Shown here piece after piece: positions 17,439 to 25,798 of a stretch of 40,775 bases of DNA. The number at the start of each line of letters is the position of its first letter. The first letter of the stretch is position 1. The stretch lies in assembly GCA_023256215.1 (NCBI GenBank), contig JAGDXB010000070.1, positions 1-40,775 of the forward strand, written 5' to 3'. Origin of the DNA: Vulcanisaeta sp. (GTDB taxonomy: Archaea > Thermoproteota > Thermoprotei > Thermoproteales > Thermocladiaceae). The notes under the pieces were generated by a model that did no database searches, was not told the origin of the DNA, and worked only from the letters and a program-made list of their open reading frames with translations. The position numbers and the translations under genes were made by a program.

Positions 17439-18185
17439 ATGGTGCTTATAATGAACTGCGTACATGTTGAGGGGCTGTCTCGATTATTTAATGGTGTAAA
17501 GGCTATTGATAATATTTACTTTGATGCTGAGTGCGGTGATTCGGTAGCGTTAATAGGTCCTAATGGCGCTGGTAAAACGACGACTCTTAGGATATTAGCT
17601 GGTCTATTAAGACCAACCTCCGGTATTGTTAGGATTTGTGGTTATGACCCATTTACAGAATCTGAGAAGGCTAAGTCCTGCATTGGTTATTTACCTGAGG
17701 ATGCTGTGCCCTTTCTCAATTTAACGGTTAGGGAGAACTTAGAGTATGTAGCCATATTAAGGAGGATAAGCGATGTGAGGGGTACTATTGAGGATGTAAT
17801 GAGGTTACTTGACCTTACCGAAATAGCTAATAAGGTTGTGGCATCATTATCGAGAGGCAATAGGCAAAGGGTGGCAATTGCAATGGCGCTGATTCACAGG
17901 CCTAGGGTTCTCCTCCTAGATGAACCGCTTAATTACCTAGATATACCTACGCAGGAGAAGGTAATTAGGTTATTTAAGGAACTGAGTGATTCTGGAACAA
18001 CAATAATAGTGTCGACCCACATAATGTCAATAGCAGAGAGGTTGGCAAGAAGGGCATTAATAATGAATAGGGGAAGGATTATTTGGAGGGGTTCTATTGA
18101 GGAGTTGAACAAAATAGCTAAACTAAGTGGTAACGCAATTGAGGAGGTGATAATTAAATTGCTCGAAGAAGAATCACCTAATTAA
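17439..18185 (+). CDS. ABC transporter ATP-binding protein
   Basis: A complete nucleotide-binding subunit: Walker A GPNGAGKTT (residues 40-48), signature LSRGNRQR (137-144), Walker B LLLDEP (158-163) and an H-loop STHIM. The type resembles ABC-2 exporter ATPases. No permease gene lies on either side: upstream is endonuclease III and downstream the convergent proteasome gene, overlapping by 12 bp. Its membrane partner must be elsewhere. Start is ATG 17439 or ATG 17451; an AT-rich box at 17414-17426 favours 17451 for a leaderless mRNA. Confidence 0.9.
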   Translation: MVLIMNCVHVEGLSRLFNGVKAIDNIYFDAECGDSVALIGPNGAGKTTTLRILAGLLRPTSGIVRICGYDPFTESEKAKSCIGYLPEDAVPFLNLTVRENLEYVAILRRISDVRGTIEDVMRLLDLTEIANKVVASLSRGNRQRVAIAMALIHRPRVLLLDEPLNYLDIPTQEKVIRLFKELSDSGTTIIVSTHIMSIAERLARRALIMNRGRIIWRGSIEELNKIAKLSGNAIEEVIIKLLEEESPN

Positions 18186-18827
18186 CTCCTTCAAGTACGG
18201 CGTTGAATCAACCTCTCTATAACCCTCCTTAGTTATCGTCACAACATCTATTCCTTCACCACTGCCTGGATCATGATATATAGCCGACCTAACAGCCCTA
18301 ACAGCTAATCTAACGGCATCCTCAATGCTCATATCCCTCCTATAACCATCCTCGAGAACACCAAATGCTGTGGGCGAGCCACTACCCGTAGCCATAAACT
18401 CCGTCTCCCTGGTTAATGTACCGAAGAAGTCAAGCATATATATGACTGGTCCCTCATCTGGATCCCAACCACCAAAAATCATATGTACCAGGTAAATAAA
18501 CGGCCTGCTTGAAAATACCACCAGAGACGCATAATTTGCTAGCGCCCTTATCGAGATTGGTTTACCAGTCTCTATCTTGTATTGCATAGCCGTTGCCGTT
18601 AACGCGTCAAGAACCTTTTGGAGGTCAGCAACACCGCCACTCATTGTTGCTGCTACGTGATTATCAATTTTCCATATCTTAACACCCTTCTTCCTATGGG
18701 CAATGTAGTAGCCAGCGGTGACTCTCCTATCCGTGGCTAATACAACTCCGTCATTAATCACAATACCTACGGTTGTTGTCCCCGTCATTAACCTATTAAT
18801 ACCTTCATGATTAGGGCTTAGCATCAA
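18174..18827 (-). CDS. psmB: proteasome beta subunit (catalytic)
   Basis: A 20S proteasome beta subunit with a 16-residue propeptide (ending LMTG) before the catalytic Thr17 of TTTVGIV. The supporting residues are present: Asp33 in LATDRRVT, a Lys in RKKGVKIW (one residue longer here than in Thermoplasma), GSGSP, and HDPGSGEGIDV. It should therefore mature by autolysis and cleave peptides inside the proteasome chamber. No alpha-subunit gene is nearby, which is common. It converges on the ABC ATPase with a 12-bp overlap. Confidence 0.95.
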   Translation of the reverse strand: MMLSPNHEGINRLMTGTTTVGIVINDGVVLATDRRVTAGYYIAHRKKGVKIWKIDNHVAATMSGGVADLQKVLDALTATAMQYKIETGKPISIRALANYASLVVFSSRPFIYLVHMIFGGWDPDEGPVIYMLDFFGTLTRETEFMATGSGSPTAFGVLEDGYRRDMSIEDAVRLAVRAVRSAIYHDPGSGEGIDVVTITKEGYREVDSTPYLKELIR

Positions 18828-18874
18828 TCCAAGAGGAATTAATTGTTTAATAAATCTTAACCTATACGCTAACC

Positions 18875-19645
18875 TTATTGAGACGATTGCTGGGTTTGTT
18901 GGGATTCGGGCTTGGTTTCCGCCTGCTTCTCCTCCGCCTTGGTCTCAGCCTCCCTCTTCAATTCGATCTCGTCAACAAACAGTACCTTCTTTACGCTCGT
19001 AATTCTATTACCTATCTCATCGGCTATCCTGGCCCTTAGGGTCCCTATGTTCTCCATAAAGAGCGTCTCTATGGGTAGCTTTATAGTCACGGTAGAGCCA
19101 TCTTGAGACAGCTCCACGCTAACCTTGTCCAGCTCGAGTCTTGGTATGTACTGCTTAATTAGGTATTTTATCTTCTCCTCGGTCGTCTCAAGCTTTTTGA
19201 CTACCTTGGCCGTGACAATAAGCGTCTTGCCAGCCAGTGGGTGATTAAAGTCTAGGGTAACCCTACCACCCGTTATACTAACGACCCTGGCCTGCTGATT
19301 ATTAACCTCAACTAAATCGCCAACCTTAGGCAACTTACCATACCTATAGAACTCCCTAATGGATATTATCCTAACCTTAGCCGGGTCTCTCTGTCCAAAT
19401 GCCTTATCTGGTGGCACTTCAACGGTTACCTCCTGACCCTCACTGGAATTAATGATTGCTTGTTCCAGGGGCTCAAAGAGTTTGGTTTCGCCGAGTATTA
19501 TCAATCTTGGTTCATAAACCTCATCGGGCCTATAAATACCGGCTTCCCTAGCCTTATCCTCTATTGTTGTCTCTACCACCTTATTGTCGTCCTTATCAAT
19601 GACCGTGTACTCAAGCAATACATAATCACCCTTCTGGAACGTCAT
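18875..19645 (-). CDS. FKBP-type peptidyl-prolyl isomerase (SlyD-like)
   Basis: The N-terminus MTFQKGDYVLLEYTVIDKDDNKVVETT and the ILGETKLFEPLEQAI and VEVPPDKAFGQRDPAKVRI segments are those of archaeal long-type FKBPs, with an insert-in-flap domain. VTLDFNHPLAGKTL, near the FKBP C-terminus, completes the catalytic domain by about residue 150. An extra alpha/beta domain (about 155-230) follows, as in related archaeal proteins, and the last 25 residues are a Gln/Glu/Lys-rich, probably disordered, tail. It acts as a folding chaperone and proline isomerase in the cytoplasm. TATA-like box at 19669-19679. Confidence 0.92.
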   Translation of the reverse strand: MTFQKGDYVLLEYTVIDKDDNKVVETTIEDKAREAGIYRPDEVYEPRLIILGETKLFEPLEQAIINSSEGQEVTVEVPPDKAFGQRDPAKVRIISIREFYRYGKLPKVGDLVEVNNQQARVVSITGGRVTLDFNHPLAGKTLIVTAKVVKKLETTEEKIKYLIKQYIPRLELDKVSVELSQDGSTVTIKLPIETLFMENIGTLRARIADEIGNRITSVKKVLFVDEIELKREAETKAEEKQAETKPESQQTQQSSQ

Positions 19646-19668
19646 CGACTATGTGCCTGGTAATTACC

Positions 19669-19679
19669 TTATAAATTTT
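19669..19679 (-). promoter_or_regulatory. TATA-like box of FKBP gene
   Basis: Minus-strand AAATTTATAAG is centred 29 bp before ATG 19645. Confidence 0.5.
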
Positions 19680-19727
19680 AAGCTTGAAGAGAATTAGGTT
19701 TTAATTTCCCTCGTTTAAATAACATTA

Positions 19728-20018
19728 ATGATGAATGCGGCTTACATAATAAGCATGGCGATAGCATTGTCAGTAATATTGATGTTCATTGGTATATTAT
19801 TGATAATACTGGATGTTGTAAGGAGTCATAGGGAGGAAGGGAATGAGGAGAAGGAGAGGGAGGAAAAGAGGAAGACTGGCGTTGGTGGTGTAGTACTCAT
19901 AGGCCCTGTGCCCATAGTATTTGGTAACGACCCATCTATAATTAAGTGGGCCATAATACTAACAATAATAGTCGTGGTTTTATTCGTGGTTTTTGCATTA
20001 CTACCTGGAATACTGTGA
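19728..20018 (+). CDS. small TIGR00304/DUF131-like membrane protein
   Basis: A 96-residue protein with an N-terminal helix (residues 8-30), a charged Glu/Lys/Arg segment, the conserved GGVVLIGPVPIVFGND motif and a C-terminal helix. The G-G-x-x-x-I-G-P-x-P-I-x-F-G motif marks the TIGR00304 (DUF131) family of archaeal membrane proteins, of unknown role. Start is ATG 19728 or 19731; an AT-rich box at 19697-19707 fits either. It is followed after 10 bp by a second member of similar design, probably a duplication. Confidence 0.75.
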   Translation: MMNAAYIISMAIALSVILMFIGILLIILDVVRSHREEGNEEKEREEKRKTGVGGVVLIGPVPIVFGNDPSIIKWAIILTIIVVVLFVVFALLPGIL

Positions 20019-20028
20019 GGTGGTTATC

Positions 20029-20343
20029 ATGAGACTTTACCAAGTCGGTATCTTGCTCATAATTCTCGCTGTATTAATACCAATAATAGCCGTAATACTT
20101 ACAATAGTCACTGGTGTTTCGGCCACAACGACTACCCCCAGTGTTGGTGGTGCCATAGTCATATTCCCAATAGTCCCAATACCGATACTCATAACCTTCG
20201 GCAAGCCCCAAATAGCACAACCACTTCTTTGGTTTACTTACGTAATATTCATAATATTCCTAGTCCTCATAATATTCTCAATAATACAGTACTACAGAGT
20301 TAGGAGGGAAGCCATGAAGAGGTGGCAGGAAGAACATAGGTAA
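20029..20343 (+). CDS. second TIGR00304/DUF131-like membrane protein
   Basis: The protein has two membrane helices flanking a GGAIVIFPIVPIPILITFGK segment that parallels the upstream gene's motif. The start is ATG 20029 (MRLYQVG), preceded by a ribosome-binding site GAGGTGG about 5 nt away. A frame beginning earlier at 19993 would overlap the upstream gene. An internal ribosome-binding site is expected for the second cistron of a unit. Function is unknown. Confidence 0.75.
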   Translation: MRLYQVGILLIILAVLIPIIAVILTIVTGVSATTTTPSVGGAIVIFPIVPIPILITFGKPQIAQPLLWFTYVIFIIFLVLIIFSIIQYYRVRREAMKRWQEEHR

Positions 20344-20344
20344 T

Positions 20345-20356
20345 CAATTTAATAAC
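20345..20356 (+). promoter_or_regulatory. TATA-like box of aminotransferase gene
   Basis: CAATTTAATAAC is centred about 27 bp before ATG 20378. Confidence 0.45.
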
Positions 20357-20370
20357 CCTTCGCCGGGTTA
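20353..20370. repeat. short inverted repeat between TATA box and start codon
   Basis: TAACCC (20353-20358) and GGGTTA (20365-20370) are perfect inverse copies with a 6-bp spacer. The position, just before ATG 20378, suits an operator; a hairpin terminator for the preceding gene is less likely because no T-run follows. Confidence 0.45.
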
Positions 20371-20377
20371 GTAATTA

Positions 20378-21505
20378 ATGAGACTTTACTGGTCCCCCGT
20401 AGAGTTAGCGAGTAGGCTCGTAAAGAAGGGTATCAAGTACAATTTCGCCAGTGGATCGCCAGACCCAACACTTTTACCAATTAATGAGATACGTAAGTCC
20501 TTCGAGAACGTATTCGAGAATTACGGAATATCTGTAATAGCATACCCTGGGGCTGGTGGTTTAAAGGAGTTAAGGATTGAGGTATCAAGGTATGTAAGGA
20601 GAATGCTGAATATAGATGCTAGTTGGAGGGACATAATAATAACTGCCGGTGCCCAACATGCTATTAAGTTATTATCTCAATTATTAATGAGAAGAGGAAC
20701 TATTGTGTACGTCGAAGATCCGACGTTTGTTGAGACCATAGCACCAATGAGATTTCAAGGCGCTAAATTAATTGGTGTTCCCATCGATGAGTACGGCATG
20801 AATACCCAGGAATTAGAAAGGTTGGTTAAGGATAATGGTCCAGGTATTGTTTACACGGTCCCTAACTGCCATAATCCAACAGGTGTATCCCTCTCATACG
20901 ATAGAAGGAAACATTTGCTCGAAATATCTGAGAGGTATGATCTACGTATTATAGAGGATGACCCATACACGGCATTATACCCAAATACCGAATCACCGCT
21001 TAGATCAATAAACGATGATGTAATTTACGTGGGGACGTTATCTAAAGTCCTGGGTCCTGGTTTACGAATAGGGTTTGTAATAGTCAGTGGTAGATTGAGG
21101 GATGATTTAGAAAAGATTGAGCAGCACGATTTTGCAACATCGACATTAACGCAGTACTTGGTTTATGACCTATTAAGGAGGGGCGTCGCTAATAAGGTCG
21201 TCGAGAGGGCACGTGATTTATATCCCAGGAAGCTCAGGGAATTGATTGAATCACTTAACGAGTACCTGCCAGGCTCACTCATGTTTAAACCGTCCTGCGG
21301 ATTCTACGCTTTTATAAATACCAGGGTTAACGCCTGGGACCTACTTAGGAGGAGTGTGAATCAGGGTGTTGCCTTTGTGCCTGGAGGTAGGTTCTTCGTA
21401 AACAGTAGAAGAGAAAACACCGCAAGACTTAGCATTGGGGCAATAAGTATTGATTCAATAAGAGATGGAATAAAGATCCTCGGCGATATAGTTAAATCCT
21501 CCTGA
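20378..21505 (+). CDS. PLP-dependent aminotransferase, class I (2-aminoadipate/aromatic type)
   Basis: A fold-type I aminotransferase of 375 residues: IITAGAQHAIKLL near residue 90, YTVPNCHNPTGVSLS, EDDPYTALYP, and YVGTLSKVLGPGLRIGFV with the PLP Lys at about 223. The final arginine that binds substrate carboxylate is in ENTARLSIGAI. The sequence style matches the LysN/2-aminoadipate and broad-specificity aminotransferases of archaea; the substrate is not certain. It has its own promoter with a short inverted repeat at the expected start site, so it may be regulated. Confidence 0.88.
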   Translation: MRLYWSPVELASRLVKKGIKYNFASGSPDPTLLPINEIRKSFENVFENYGISVIAYPGAGGLKELRIEVSRYVRRMLNIDASWRDIIITAGAQHAIKLLSQLLMRRGTIVYVEDPTFVETIAPMRFQGAKLIGVPIDEYGMNTQELERLVKDNGPGIVYTVPNCHNPTGVSLSYDRRKHLLEISERYDLRIIEDDPYTALYPNTESPLRSINDDVIYVGTLSKVLGPGLRIGFVIVSGRLRDDLEKIEQHDFATSTLTQYLVYDLLRRGVANKVVERARDLYPRKLRELIESLNEYLPGSLMFKPSCGFYAFINTRVNAWDLLRRSVNQGVAFVPGGRFFVNSRRENTARLSIGAISIDSIRDGIKILGDIVKSS

Positions 21506-21551
21506 AAATACGGACGATAGGCATTACTTTATTATTTACACCTGTCATGAA

Positions 21552-23441
21552 CTACTTAATTATGTAATAATCATTGCCTGAATCACCATTATCACTTAAT
21601 CCCTTCAGTATGGCCATTATTATTAATAATAATGTTAGGAGCCCCAGTATTATTAATAGTGACTTTATACCTAAGGCGCCGAGCGTCCAGATTCTTACAT
21701 AAACCCTATTACCTGTAACATTAACTACGTAGATGTCATTTCCATAAATAACTAAACCCACTGTCGAATTAATGGGTATGCAGTACCTACCAGGTCCCTC
21801 GTAGTATAGATCACCTACGTTAAGTATTGCCGTTGGTAACTCATTATTAAGTAGGTCAACCGGTACGAAATTTATTATGTGTGGTTCTAACTCAATACTT
21901 CCATAACTGTTGTTATTAACCTTTAATAAAGATTGGTAAAGTAATGAACCATTGCCCAACAGATATACTTGTATATAATCACCAATTAAGGCATTTGATA
22001 TATTCAATAATATTGAATTGTTTGTGAGCGGTAATACGTAATTCCTATCACCATACTTCACAATTAGTTGAAGGCTTAGGTTGGGGCATTGTTGAGGAAG
22101 GATTACGTTTAGGACGTAGTTTGAGAGTACGGGCACTGTTAATGAACTACCCTGTGCAATGTACTGGGTTCCCAAGTTCATTAGTTTATCGTTTATTAAT
22201 GCATAAATATCGTAATTACCTGGGTATATGCATGTGTCATTAGTAAATAGTAATAATGTCCCATTAGCATTTAGATAAAGTACGGTATTTATTGGATTAC
22301 CTAATTCGTCCATTATAGATATACTTGTCCGCGAAATTAACGGTACAGGTATTGTTATCGTGGTTGTTGGTATCGAGTTTAGGAATATCCCTATAGTTCT
22401 CATACCATTAATTACCAGATATAACTCCCTATCAGAGACGGGATTTACTGTGATGCTATTGGATAAGCCCATTATTTCACCACTTTGTGTTGTAATGAAG
22501 ACATTATTGCATGTTAATTTCTGTAGGGTCCCGCCAATGAAATTTATTGTTATTGGTTCTACGGACATATTAACGGTACAGCTTGGGCTATATGATAGGT
22601 AGTTGGTCCATGGGGTTATTCTTGGTATATTTGGATTTATCAGTGTGCAATTACTAACCGAGTACTTAATCCATGGTGCACCTGTTAGCATTATTATTGG
22701 CTGCTCCGAGGTTGGTATTATGAATCCCTGAGGATTGTTTATTTGTGCATAGTAGTATGGAGTTACTATGACGTACGTGGTTCCATCAGCTGAAACCGAT
22801 ATGTTGTTGGAGTATGTTATGTATGTAGTTATCTCTGCATAGGTACTTAATGAGCCGATGTTGACGTTGGAGTACTCGGTGTTTATTGGTGCGGTTAGGT
22901 AATTACTAACACTAGCTGTGGCCGGTGATATCGATATTACCCTAACGATGGAAAAGAGGTAGTTAAGTCCAGGAATGCTTGGTATTGATATATTAATAGA
23001 GCCCTGAGTCAATGTATATGTAGTGTTTGAACCAGGTAGTACCAAGGCTTCTAAGGGGTAGGGTGGGTAAGAACCTATGTTTAAGTAAACTCCATATATT
23101 GGTATTGAACAGTTAATTACTGCACTTACGTACTTAGGACTGTAATTGATGGGTGCCGATATGTAAGAACCATTATATAGTACGAGAGATACCGATACAA
23201 TGCCTAAATTCGAGAGAGGGTCTAAGTATGCATTAAATAATATGTAATTTTCCTGCGATGAGCAGTACTGATACGTTGGTATTAACAGGTGATTACCCGT
23301 TATATTCATTGTTTGCGTATACGAGGTATTATTAGAGTATATACTTATGTTTATGTAATTAATAGATACTTGCGCGTAGGTTAGTGTGGAGAGAGCGATA
23401 AATACTGCTATGGCCATAATCCAGGGCAGGCGTATCCTCAC
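21552..23441 (-). CDS. large predicted cell-surface protein
   Basis: From GTG 23441 the N-terminus RIRLPWIMAIAVFIALSTLTYA is a clear signal peptide. About 575 residues of Asn/Ser/Tyr/Ile-rich beta-structured sequence with many N-x-S/T sequons follow. A single membrane helix near the C-terminus (SLLIILGLLTLLLIIMAIL) and a short tail end the protein. The frame opens at GTG 23480, but TATTTAATAA at 23463-23472 fits initiation at 23441. It should be an anchored, glycosylated envelope protein. No known domain was recognised; it could be an S-layer or adhesion component. Confidence 0.7.
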   Translation of the reverse strand: MRIRLPWIMAIAVFIALSTLTYAQVSINYINISIYSNNTSYTQTMNITGNHLLIPTYQYCSSQENYILFNAYLDPLSNLGIVSVSLVLYNGSYISAPINYSPKYVSAVINCSIPIYGVYLNIGSYPPYPLEALVLPGSNTTYTLTQGSINISIPSIPGLNYLFSIVRVISISPATASVSNYLTAPINTEYSNVNIGSLSTYAEITTYITYSNNISVSADGTTYVIVTPYYYAQINNPQGFIIPTSEQPIIMLTGAPWIKYSVSNCTLINPNIPRITPWTNYLSYSPSCTVNMSVEPITINFIGGTLQKLTCNNVFITTQSGEIMGLSNSITVNPVSDRELYLVINGMRTIGIFLNSIPTTTITIPVPLISRTSISIMDELGNPINTVLYLNANGTLLLFTNDTCIYPGNYDIYALINDKLMNLGTQYIAQGSSLTVPVLSNYVLNVILPQQCPNLSLQLIVKYGDRNYVLPLTNNSILLNISNALIGDYIQVYLLGNGSLLYQSLLKVNNNSYGSIELEPHIINFVPVDLLNNELPTAILNVGDLYYEGPGRYCIPINSTVGLVIYGNDIYVVNVTGNRVYVRIWTLGALGIKSLLIILGLLTLLLIIMAILKGLSDNGDSGNDYYIIK

Positions 23442-23460
23442 GAGAATGATAAGTAAAGGA

Positions 23461-23472
23461 TTATTAAATAAT
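23461..23472 (-). promoter_or_regulatory. TATA-like box deciding the surface-protein start
   Basis: Minus-strand ATTATTTAATAA is centred 25 bp upstream of GTG 23441, favouring that start over GTG 23480. Confidence 0.45.
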
Positions 23473-23481
23473 ACAAACACC

Positions 23482-23489
23482 TAAAATAA
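23482..23489 (+). promoter_or_regulatory. TATA-like box of putative C/D box RNA
   Basis: TAAAATAA on the plus strand predicts initiation near 23510, just before the C box at 23514. Confidence 0.4.
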
Positions 23490-23509
23490 CCCAGGAGGTA
23501 ATTAGCTCG

Positions 23510-23566
23510 GTTAGTGATGAAGCAGTTCGCAATGGATGGGATGACAGGGTTCTCGATCGCTGATTA
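23510..23566 (+). ncRNA. putative C/D box guide RNA
   Basis: The C box GTGATGA is at 23514-23520 and the D box CTGA at 23560-23563. A C'-like GGATGA lies at 23539-23544, and a poor D'-like TGGA at 23533-23536. Possible guides are 12 nt (23521-23532) and up to 15 nt (23545-23559). The gap lies between the 5' end of the surface-protein gene and the 3' end of pyrG, whose stop begins at the base after the D box. The TATA-like box at 23482-23489 is correctly placed. The degenerate D' and weak terminal stem keep this tentative; rRNA or tRNA targets were not identified. Confidence 0.5.
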
Positions 23567-25210
23567 TGCATACACGGTATATTTTACACTGTATGGCGAT
23601 GGCAAACCATGCTTTCTATGAAGAGCAGCATTAAGTAGTGCAATGAACAGTGGATGAGGTCTCAGGGGTCTGCTTCGAAATTCTGGGTGGAATTGTGTAG
23701 CCACGAAGAAGTAATGATTCGGTAGCTCAATCATCTCTACTCTAGGTACATCCATTCTCCACGCAGAAAATACGAGACCCTTTTCATTGAGTACCTTAAA
23801 GAATTTGGGATTCACCTCATACCTATGCCTATGCCTCTCTGTTATCTCTGTGGTTCCATAAATCATATGTGCTATTGTATCCTTAACAATTCCTATCTTC
23901 CTATTGCCAAGTATCATCGTCCCACCAAGCTCCTCAATATTCTTCTCCTCAGGCGTAATATCAATAACAGGATACGGAGTATTTGGATCAACCTCAGTCG
24001 TATGTGCGCCCTTAAGTCCGACAACATTTCTAGCAAACTCGACAACGGCTAATTGCATTCCGTAGCATATCCCTAGGAACGGTATGTTATTCTCACGAAC
24101 ATATCTAATCGCCTCTATCTTACCCTCAACACCCCTAGCGCCAAACCCAGGTAGTACTATTACGGCATGGGCATTATTAAGTTCAGTAACTTTCGACGGC
24201 TCCTTCTCTATCTCCTCAGTATCGCACCAAATGATGTTTGGTTTAACTCTCAACTTGGCAGCTGCATGCTTTATAGCCTCAACAATGCTGATGTATGAGT
24301 CGTGAAGCTTCACATACTTACCGCACATATACACATTAACTTCCTCCTTGCCATTCTCGAGAGCGTTTACGAAGGATATCCAATCATCAAGCTTCGGCTG
24401 AGAGCTCTTCAGCCCCAGCTTATTTGTTATATAATTACCTAAGCCCTGCTCCTCAAGTATTAGTGGTACTTTATATATCGTATTGACGTCATAGGACGTG
24501 AACACGGCCTCAATAGGTACGTTCGTGAATAGAGAAATCTTCCTTCGAGTAGACTCATCAAGGGGCTTTGGCGACCTAGCAATTATTATATCTGGCTGAA
24601 TACCAACCCTCCTAAGCTCAGCAACACTATGCTGTAGTGGCTTTGTCTTAAGCTCACCTGTCGTTGATAATAGGGGTACCAGGGCAACATGAACAAATAA
24701 AACATCATTGGGAGACTCAAGCTTCATCTGCCTTGCAGCCTCAAGGAATGGTAATCCCTCATAGTCACCAACCGTACCACCAATCTCTATCAATACTATG
24801 TCAGGCTTTTCACGCTTCGCAACAAGCATTATCCTCCTCTTAACCTCCTCAGTAACATGCGGTATCAACTGAACAGTCTGCCCAAGATACTTTCCCTTAC
24901 GTTCCCTCCTAATTACCGTGTAATAAACCTGGCCACTAGTTATATTGTGGTACTTAGGAACCTCTATATCGAGGAATCTCTCGTAATGGCCGAGATCAAG
25001 GTCTGTTTCACCGCCGTCAAATGTAACGAAAACTTCACCATGCTGAAATGGGTTCATTGTACCTGCATCTACGTTTAAGTATGGATCTATCTTTATGGCC
25101 GTTACATGATAACCCCTAGCCTGGAGTATTTTACCGATGGAGGCTGTTGTGATACCCTTGCCCAAGCCTGATAAAACTCCTCCCGTTATAAAAATATACT
25201 TAGTCGTCAT
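23564..25210 (-). CDS. pyrG: CTP synthase
   Basis: CTP synthase aminates UTP to CTP using ATP and glutamine. The synthase domain starts [16 protein letters not shown] with the P-loop, and [23 protein letters not shown] follows. The glutaminase domain has GICYGMQ with the nucleophile Cys, and FHPEF with the His and Glu of the triad. Numbering from ATG 25210 gives 548 residues, normal for the family. The in-frame GTG 25219 is unlikely, because an AT-rich TATA-like box at 25225-25240 places initiation at 25210. Its stop abuts the D box of the putative plus-strand C/D RNA. Confidence 0.97.
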   Translation of the reverse strand: MTTKYIFITGGVLSGLGKGITTASIGKILQARGYHVTAIKIDPYLNVDAGTMNPFQHGEVFVTFDGGETDLDLGHYERFLDIEVPKYHNITSGQVYYTVIRRERKGKYLGQTVQLIPHVTEEVKRRIMLVAKREKPDIVLIEIGGTVGDYEGLPFLEAARQMKLESPNDVLFVHVALVPLLSTTGELKTKPLQHSVAELRRVGIQPDIIIARSPKPLDESTRRKISLFTNVPIEAVFTSYDVNTIYKVPLILEEQGLGNYITNKLGLKSSQPKLDDWISFVNALENGKEEVNVYMCGKYVKLHDSYISIVEAIKHAAAKLRVKPNIIWCDTEEIEKEPSKVTELNNAHAVIVLPGFGARGVEGKIEAIRYVRENNIPFLGICYGMQLAVVEFARNVVGLKGAHTTEVDPNTPYPVIDITPEEKNIEELGGTMILGNRKIGIVKDTIAHMIYGTTEITERHRHRYEVNPKFFKVLNEKGLVFSAWRMDVPRVEMIELPNHYFFVATQFHPEFRSRPLRPHPLFIALLNAALHRKHGLPSPYSVKYTVYA

Positions 25211-25224
25211 AAAGAACACGGTCT

Positions 25225-25240
25225 GGCTAAATATTTAATT
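25225..25240 (-). promoter_or_regulatory. TATA-like box of pyrG
   Basis: Minus-strand AATTAAATATTTAGCC is centred about 25 bp before ATG 25210 and decides that start. Confidence 0.5.
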
Positions 25241-25263
25241 CTTTCTTTTATCCTGAAGATTGA

Positions 25264-25551
25264 TTACTTAATTCTCCTCATCAATTCCTTATACACACCA
25301 TCAATCAACTCATGCCTTCTCCTCACCTTCCTCTCTAAATCATTCAATGCATTTCTTAACCTATACAAATCGCTCCTGACCTTACTAACCCTATTTATTA
25401 AATCTAATTCATTCTGTGTCAATATATAGTCAAAATTCGCATTAGGTTTTATTGTCTTTAGTATTAAATAGATATCCAACTTGCTAAATCCCTTATTACT
25501 AAGTTCACTTACTATTTTCGATATATCCCTAACCTGTGAAATTAAAGGCAT
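25264..25551 (-). CDS. small helical protein downstream of pilin-like gene
   Basis: A 95-residue protein of unknown family. The N-terminal third is amphipathic; the C-terminal half (NELDLINRVSKVRSDLYRLRNALNDLERKVRRRHELIDGVY) is heptad-like and probably a coiled coil. It has no membrane segment. It overlaps the pilin-like gene by 23 bp, so the two are cotranscribed and probably act together. Confidence 0.65.
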   Translation of the reverse strand: MPLISQVRDISKIVSELSNKGFSKLDIYLILKTIKPNANFDYILTQNELDLINRVSKVRSDLYRLRNALNDLERKVRRRHELIDGVYKELMRRIK

Positions 25552-25759
25552 TACTCACCACCTTCTGTAGGTCGTTAATGAAGCCGTTAAGCGCATTGTT
25601 TACAGAACCCTGTAGGTGCATTATACCAGACACCGTATTACCAAATAATCCGCTTATTAGTGATACCAGGGCAACGAGTACGGCCATCGATATTGCTATC
25701 AATAAAACCTCCTCGATGAAAATGTCACCCCTCCTTTTCCTAATTATTTTTGTGGTCAT
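25529..25759 (-). CDS. short archaeal type IV pilin-like protein
   Basis: The N-terminus TKIIRKRRGD, ending in a basic stretch, followed by IFIEEVLLIAISMAVLVALVSLISGLFG is the class III signal peptide plus hydrophobic helix of archaeal pilins: cleavage after the Gly-Asp region with a conserved Glu in the mature helix. The mature protein would be only about 65 residues, far shorter than structural pilins, so it may be a minor pilin or small anchor. Start is ATG 25759 (a TTG precedes it); TATA-like box at 25781-25790 is exactly spaced. Confidence 0.65.
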   Translation of the reverse strand: MTTKIIRKRRGDIFIEEVLLIAISMAVLVALVSLISGLFGNTVSGIMHLQGSVNNALNGFINDLQKVVSNAFNFTG

Positions 25760-25780
25760 CAATTTGTATTACTCATTTTG

Positions 25781-25790
25781 ATATTTAAGG
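25781..25790 (-). promoter_or_regulatory. TATA-like box of pilin-like gene
   Basis: Minus-strand CCTTAAATAT is centred 26 bp before ATG 25759. Confidence 0.45.
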
Positions 25791-25798
25791 TACTATGA

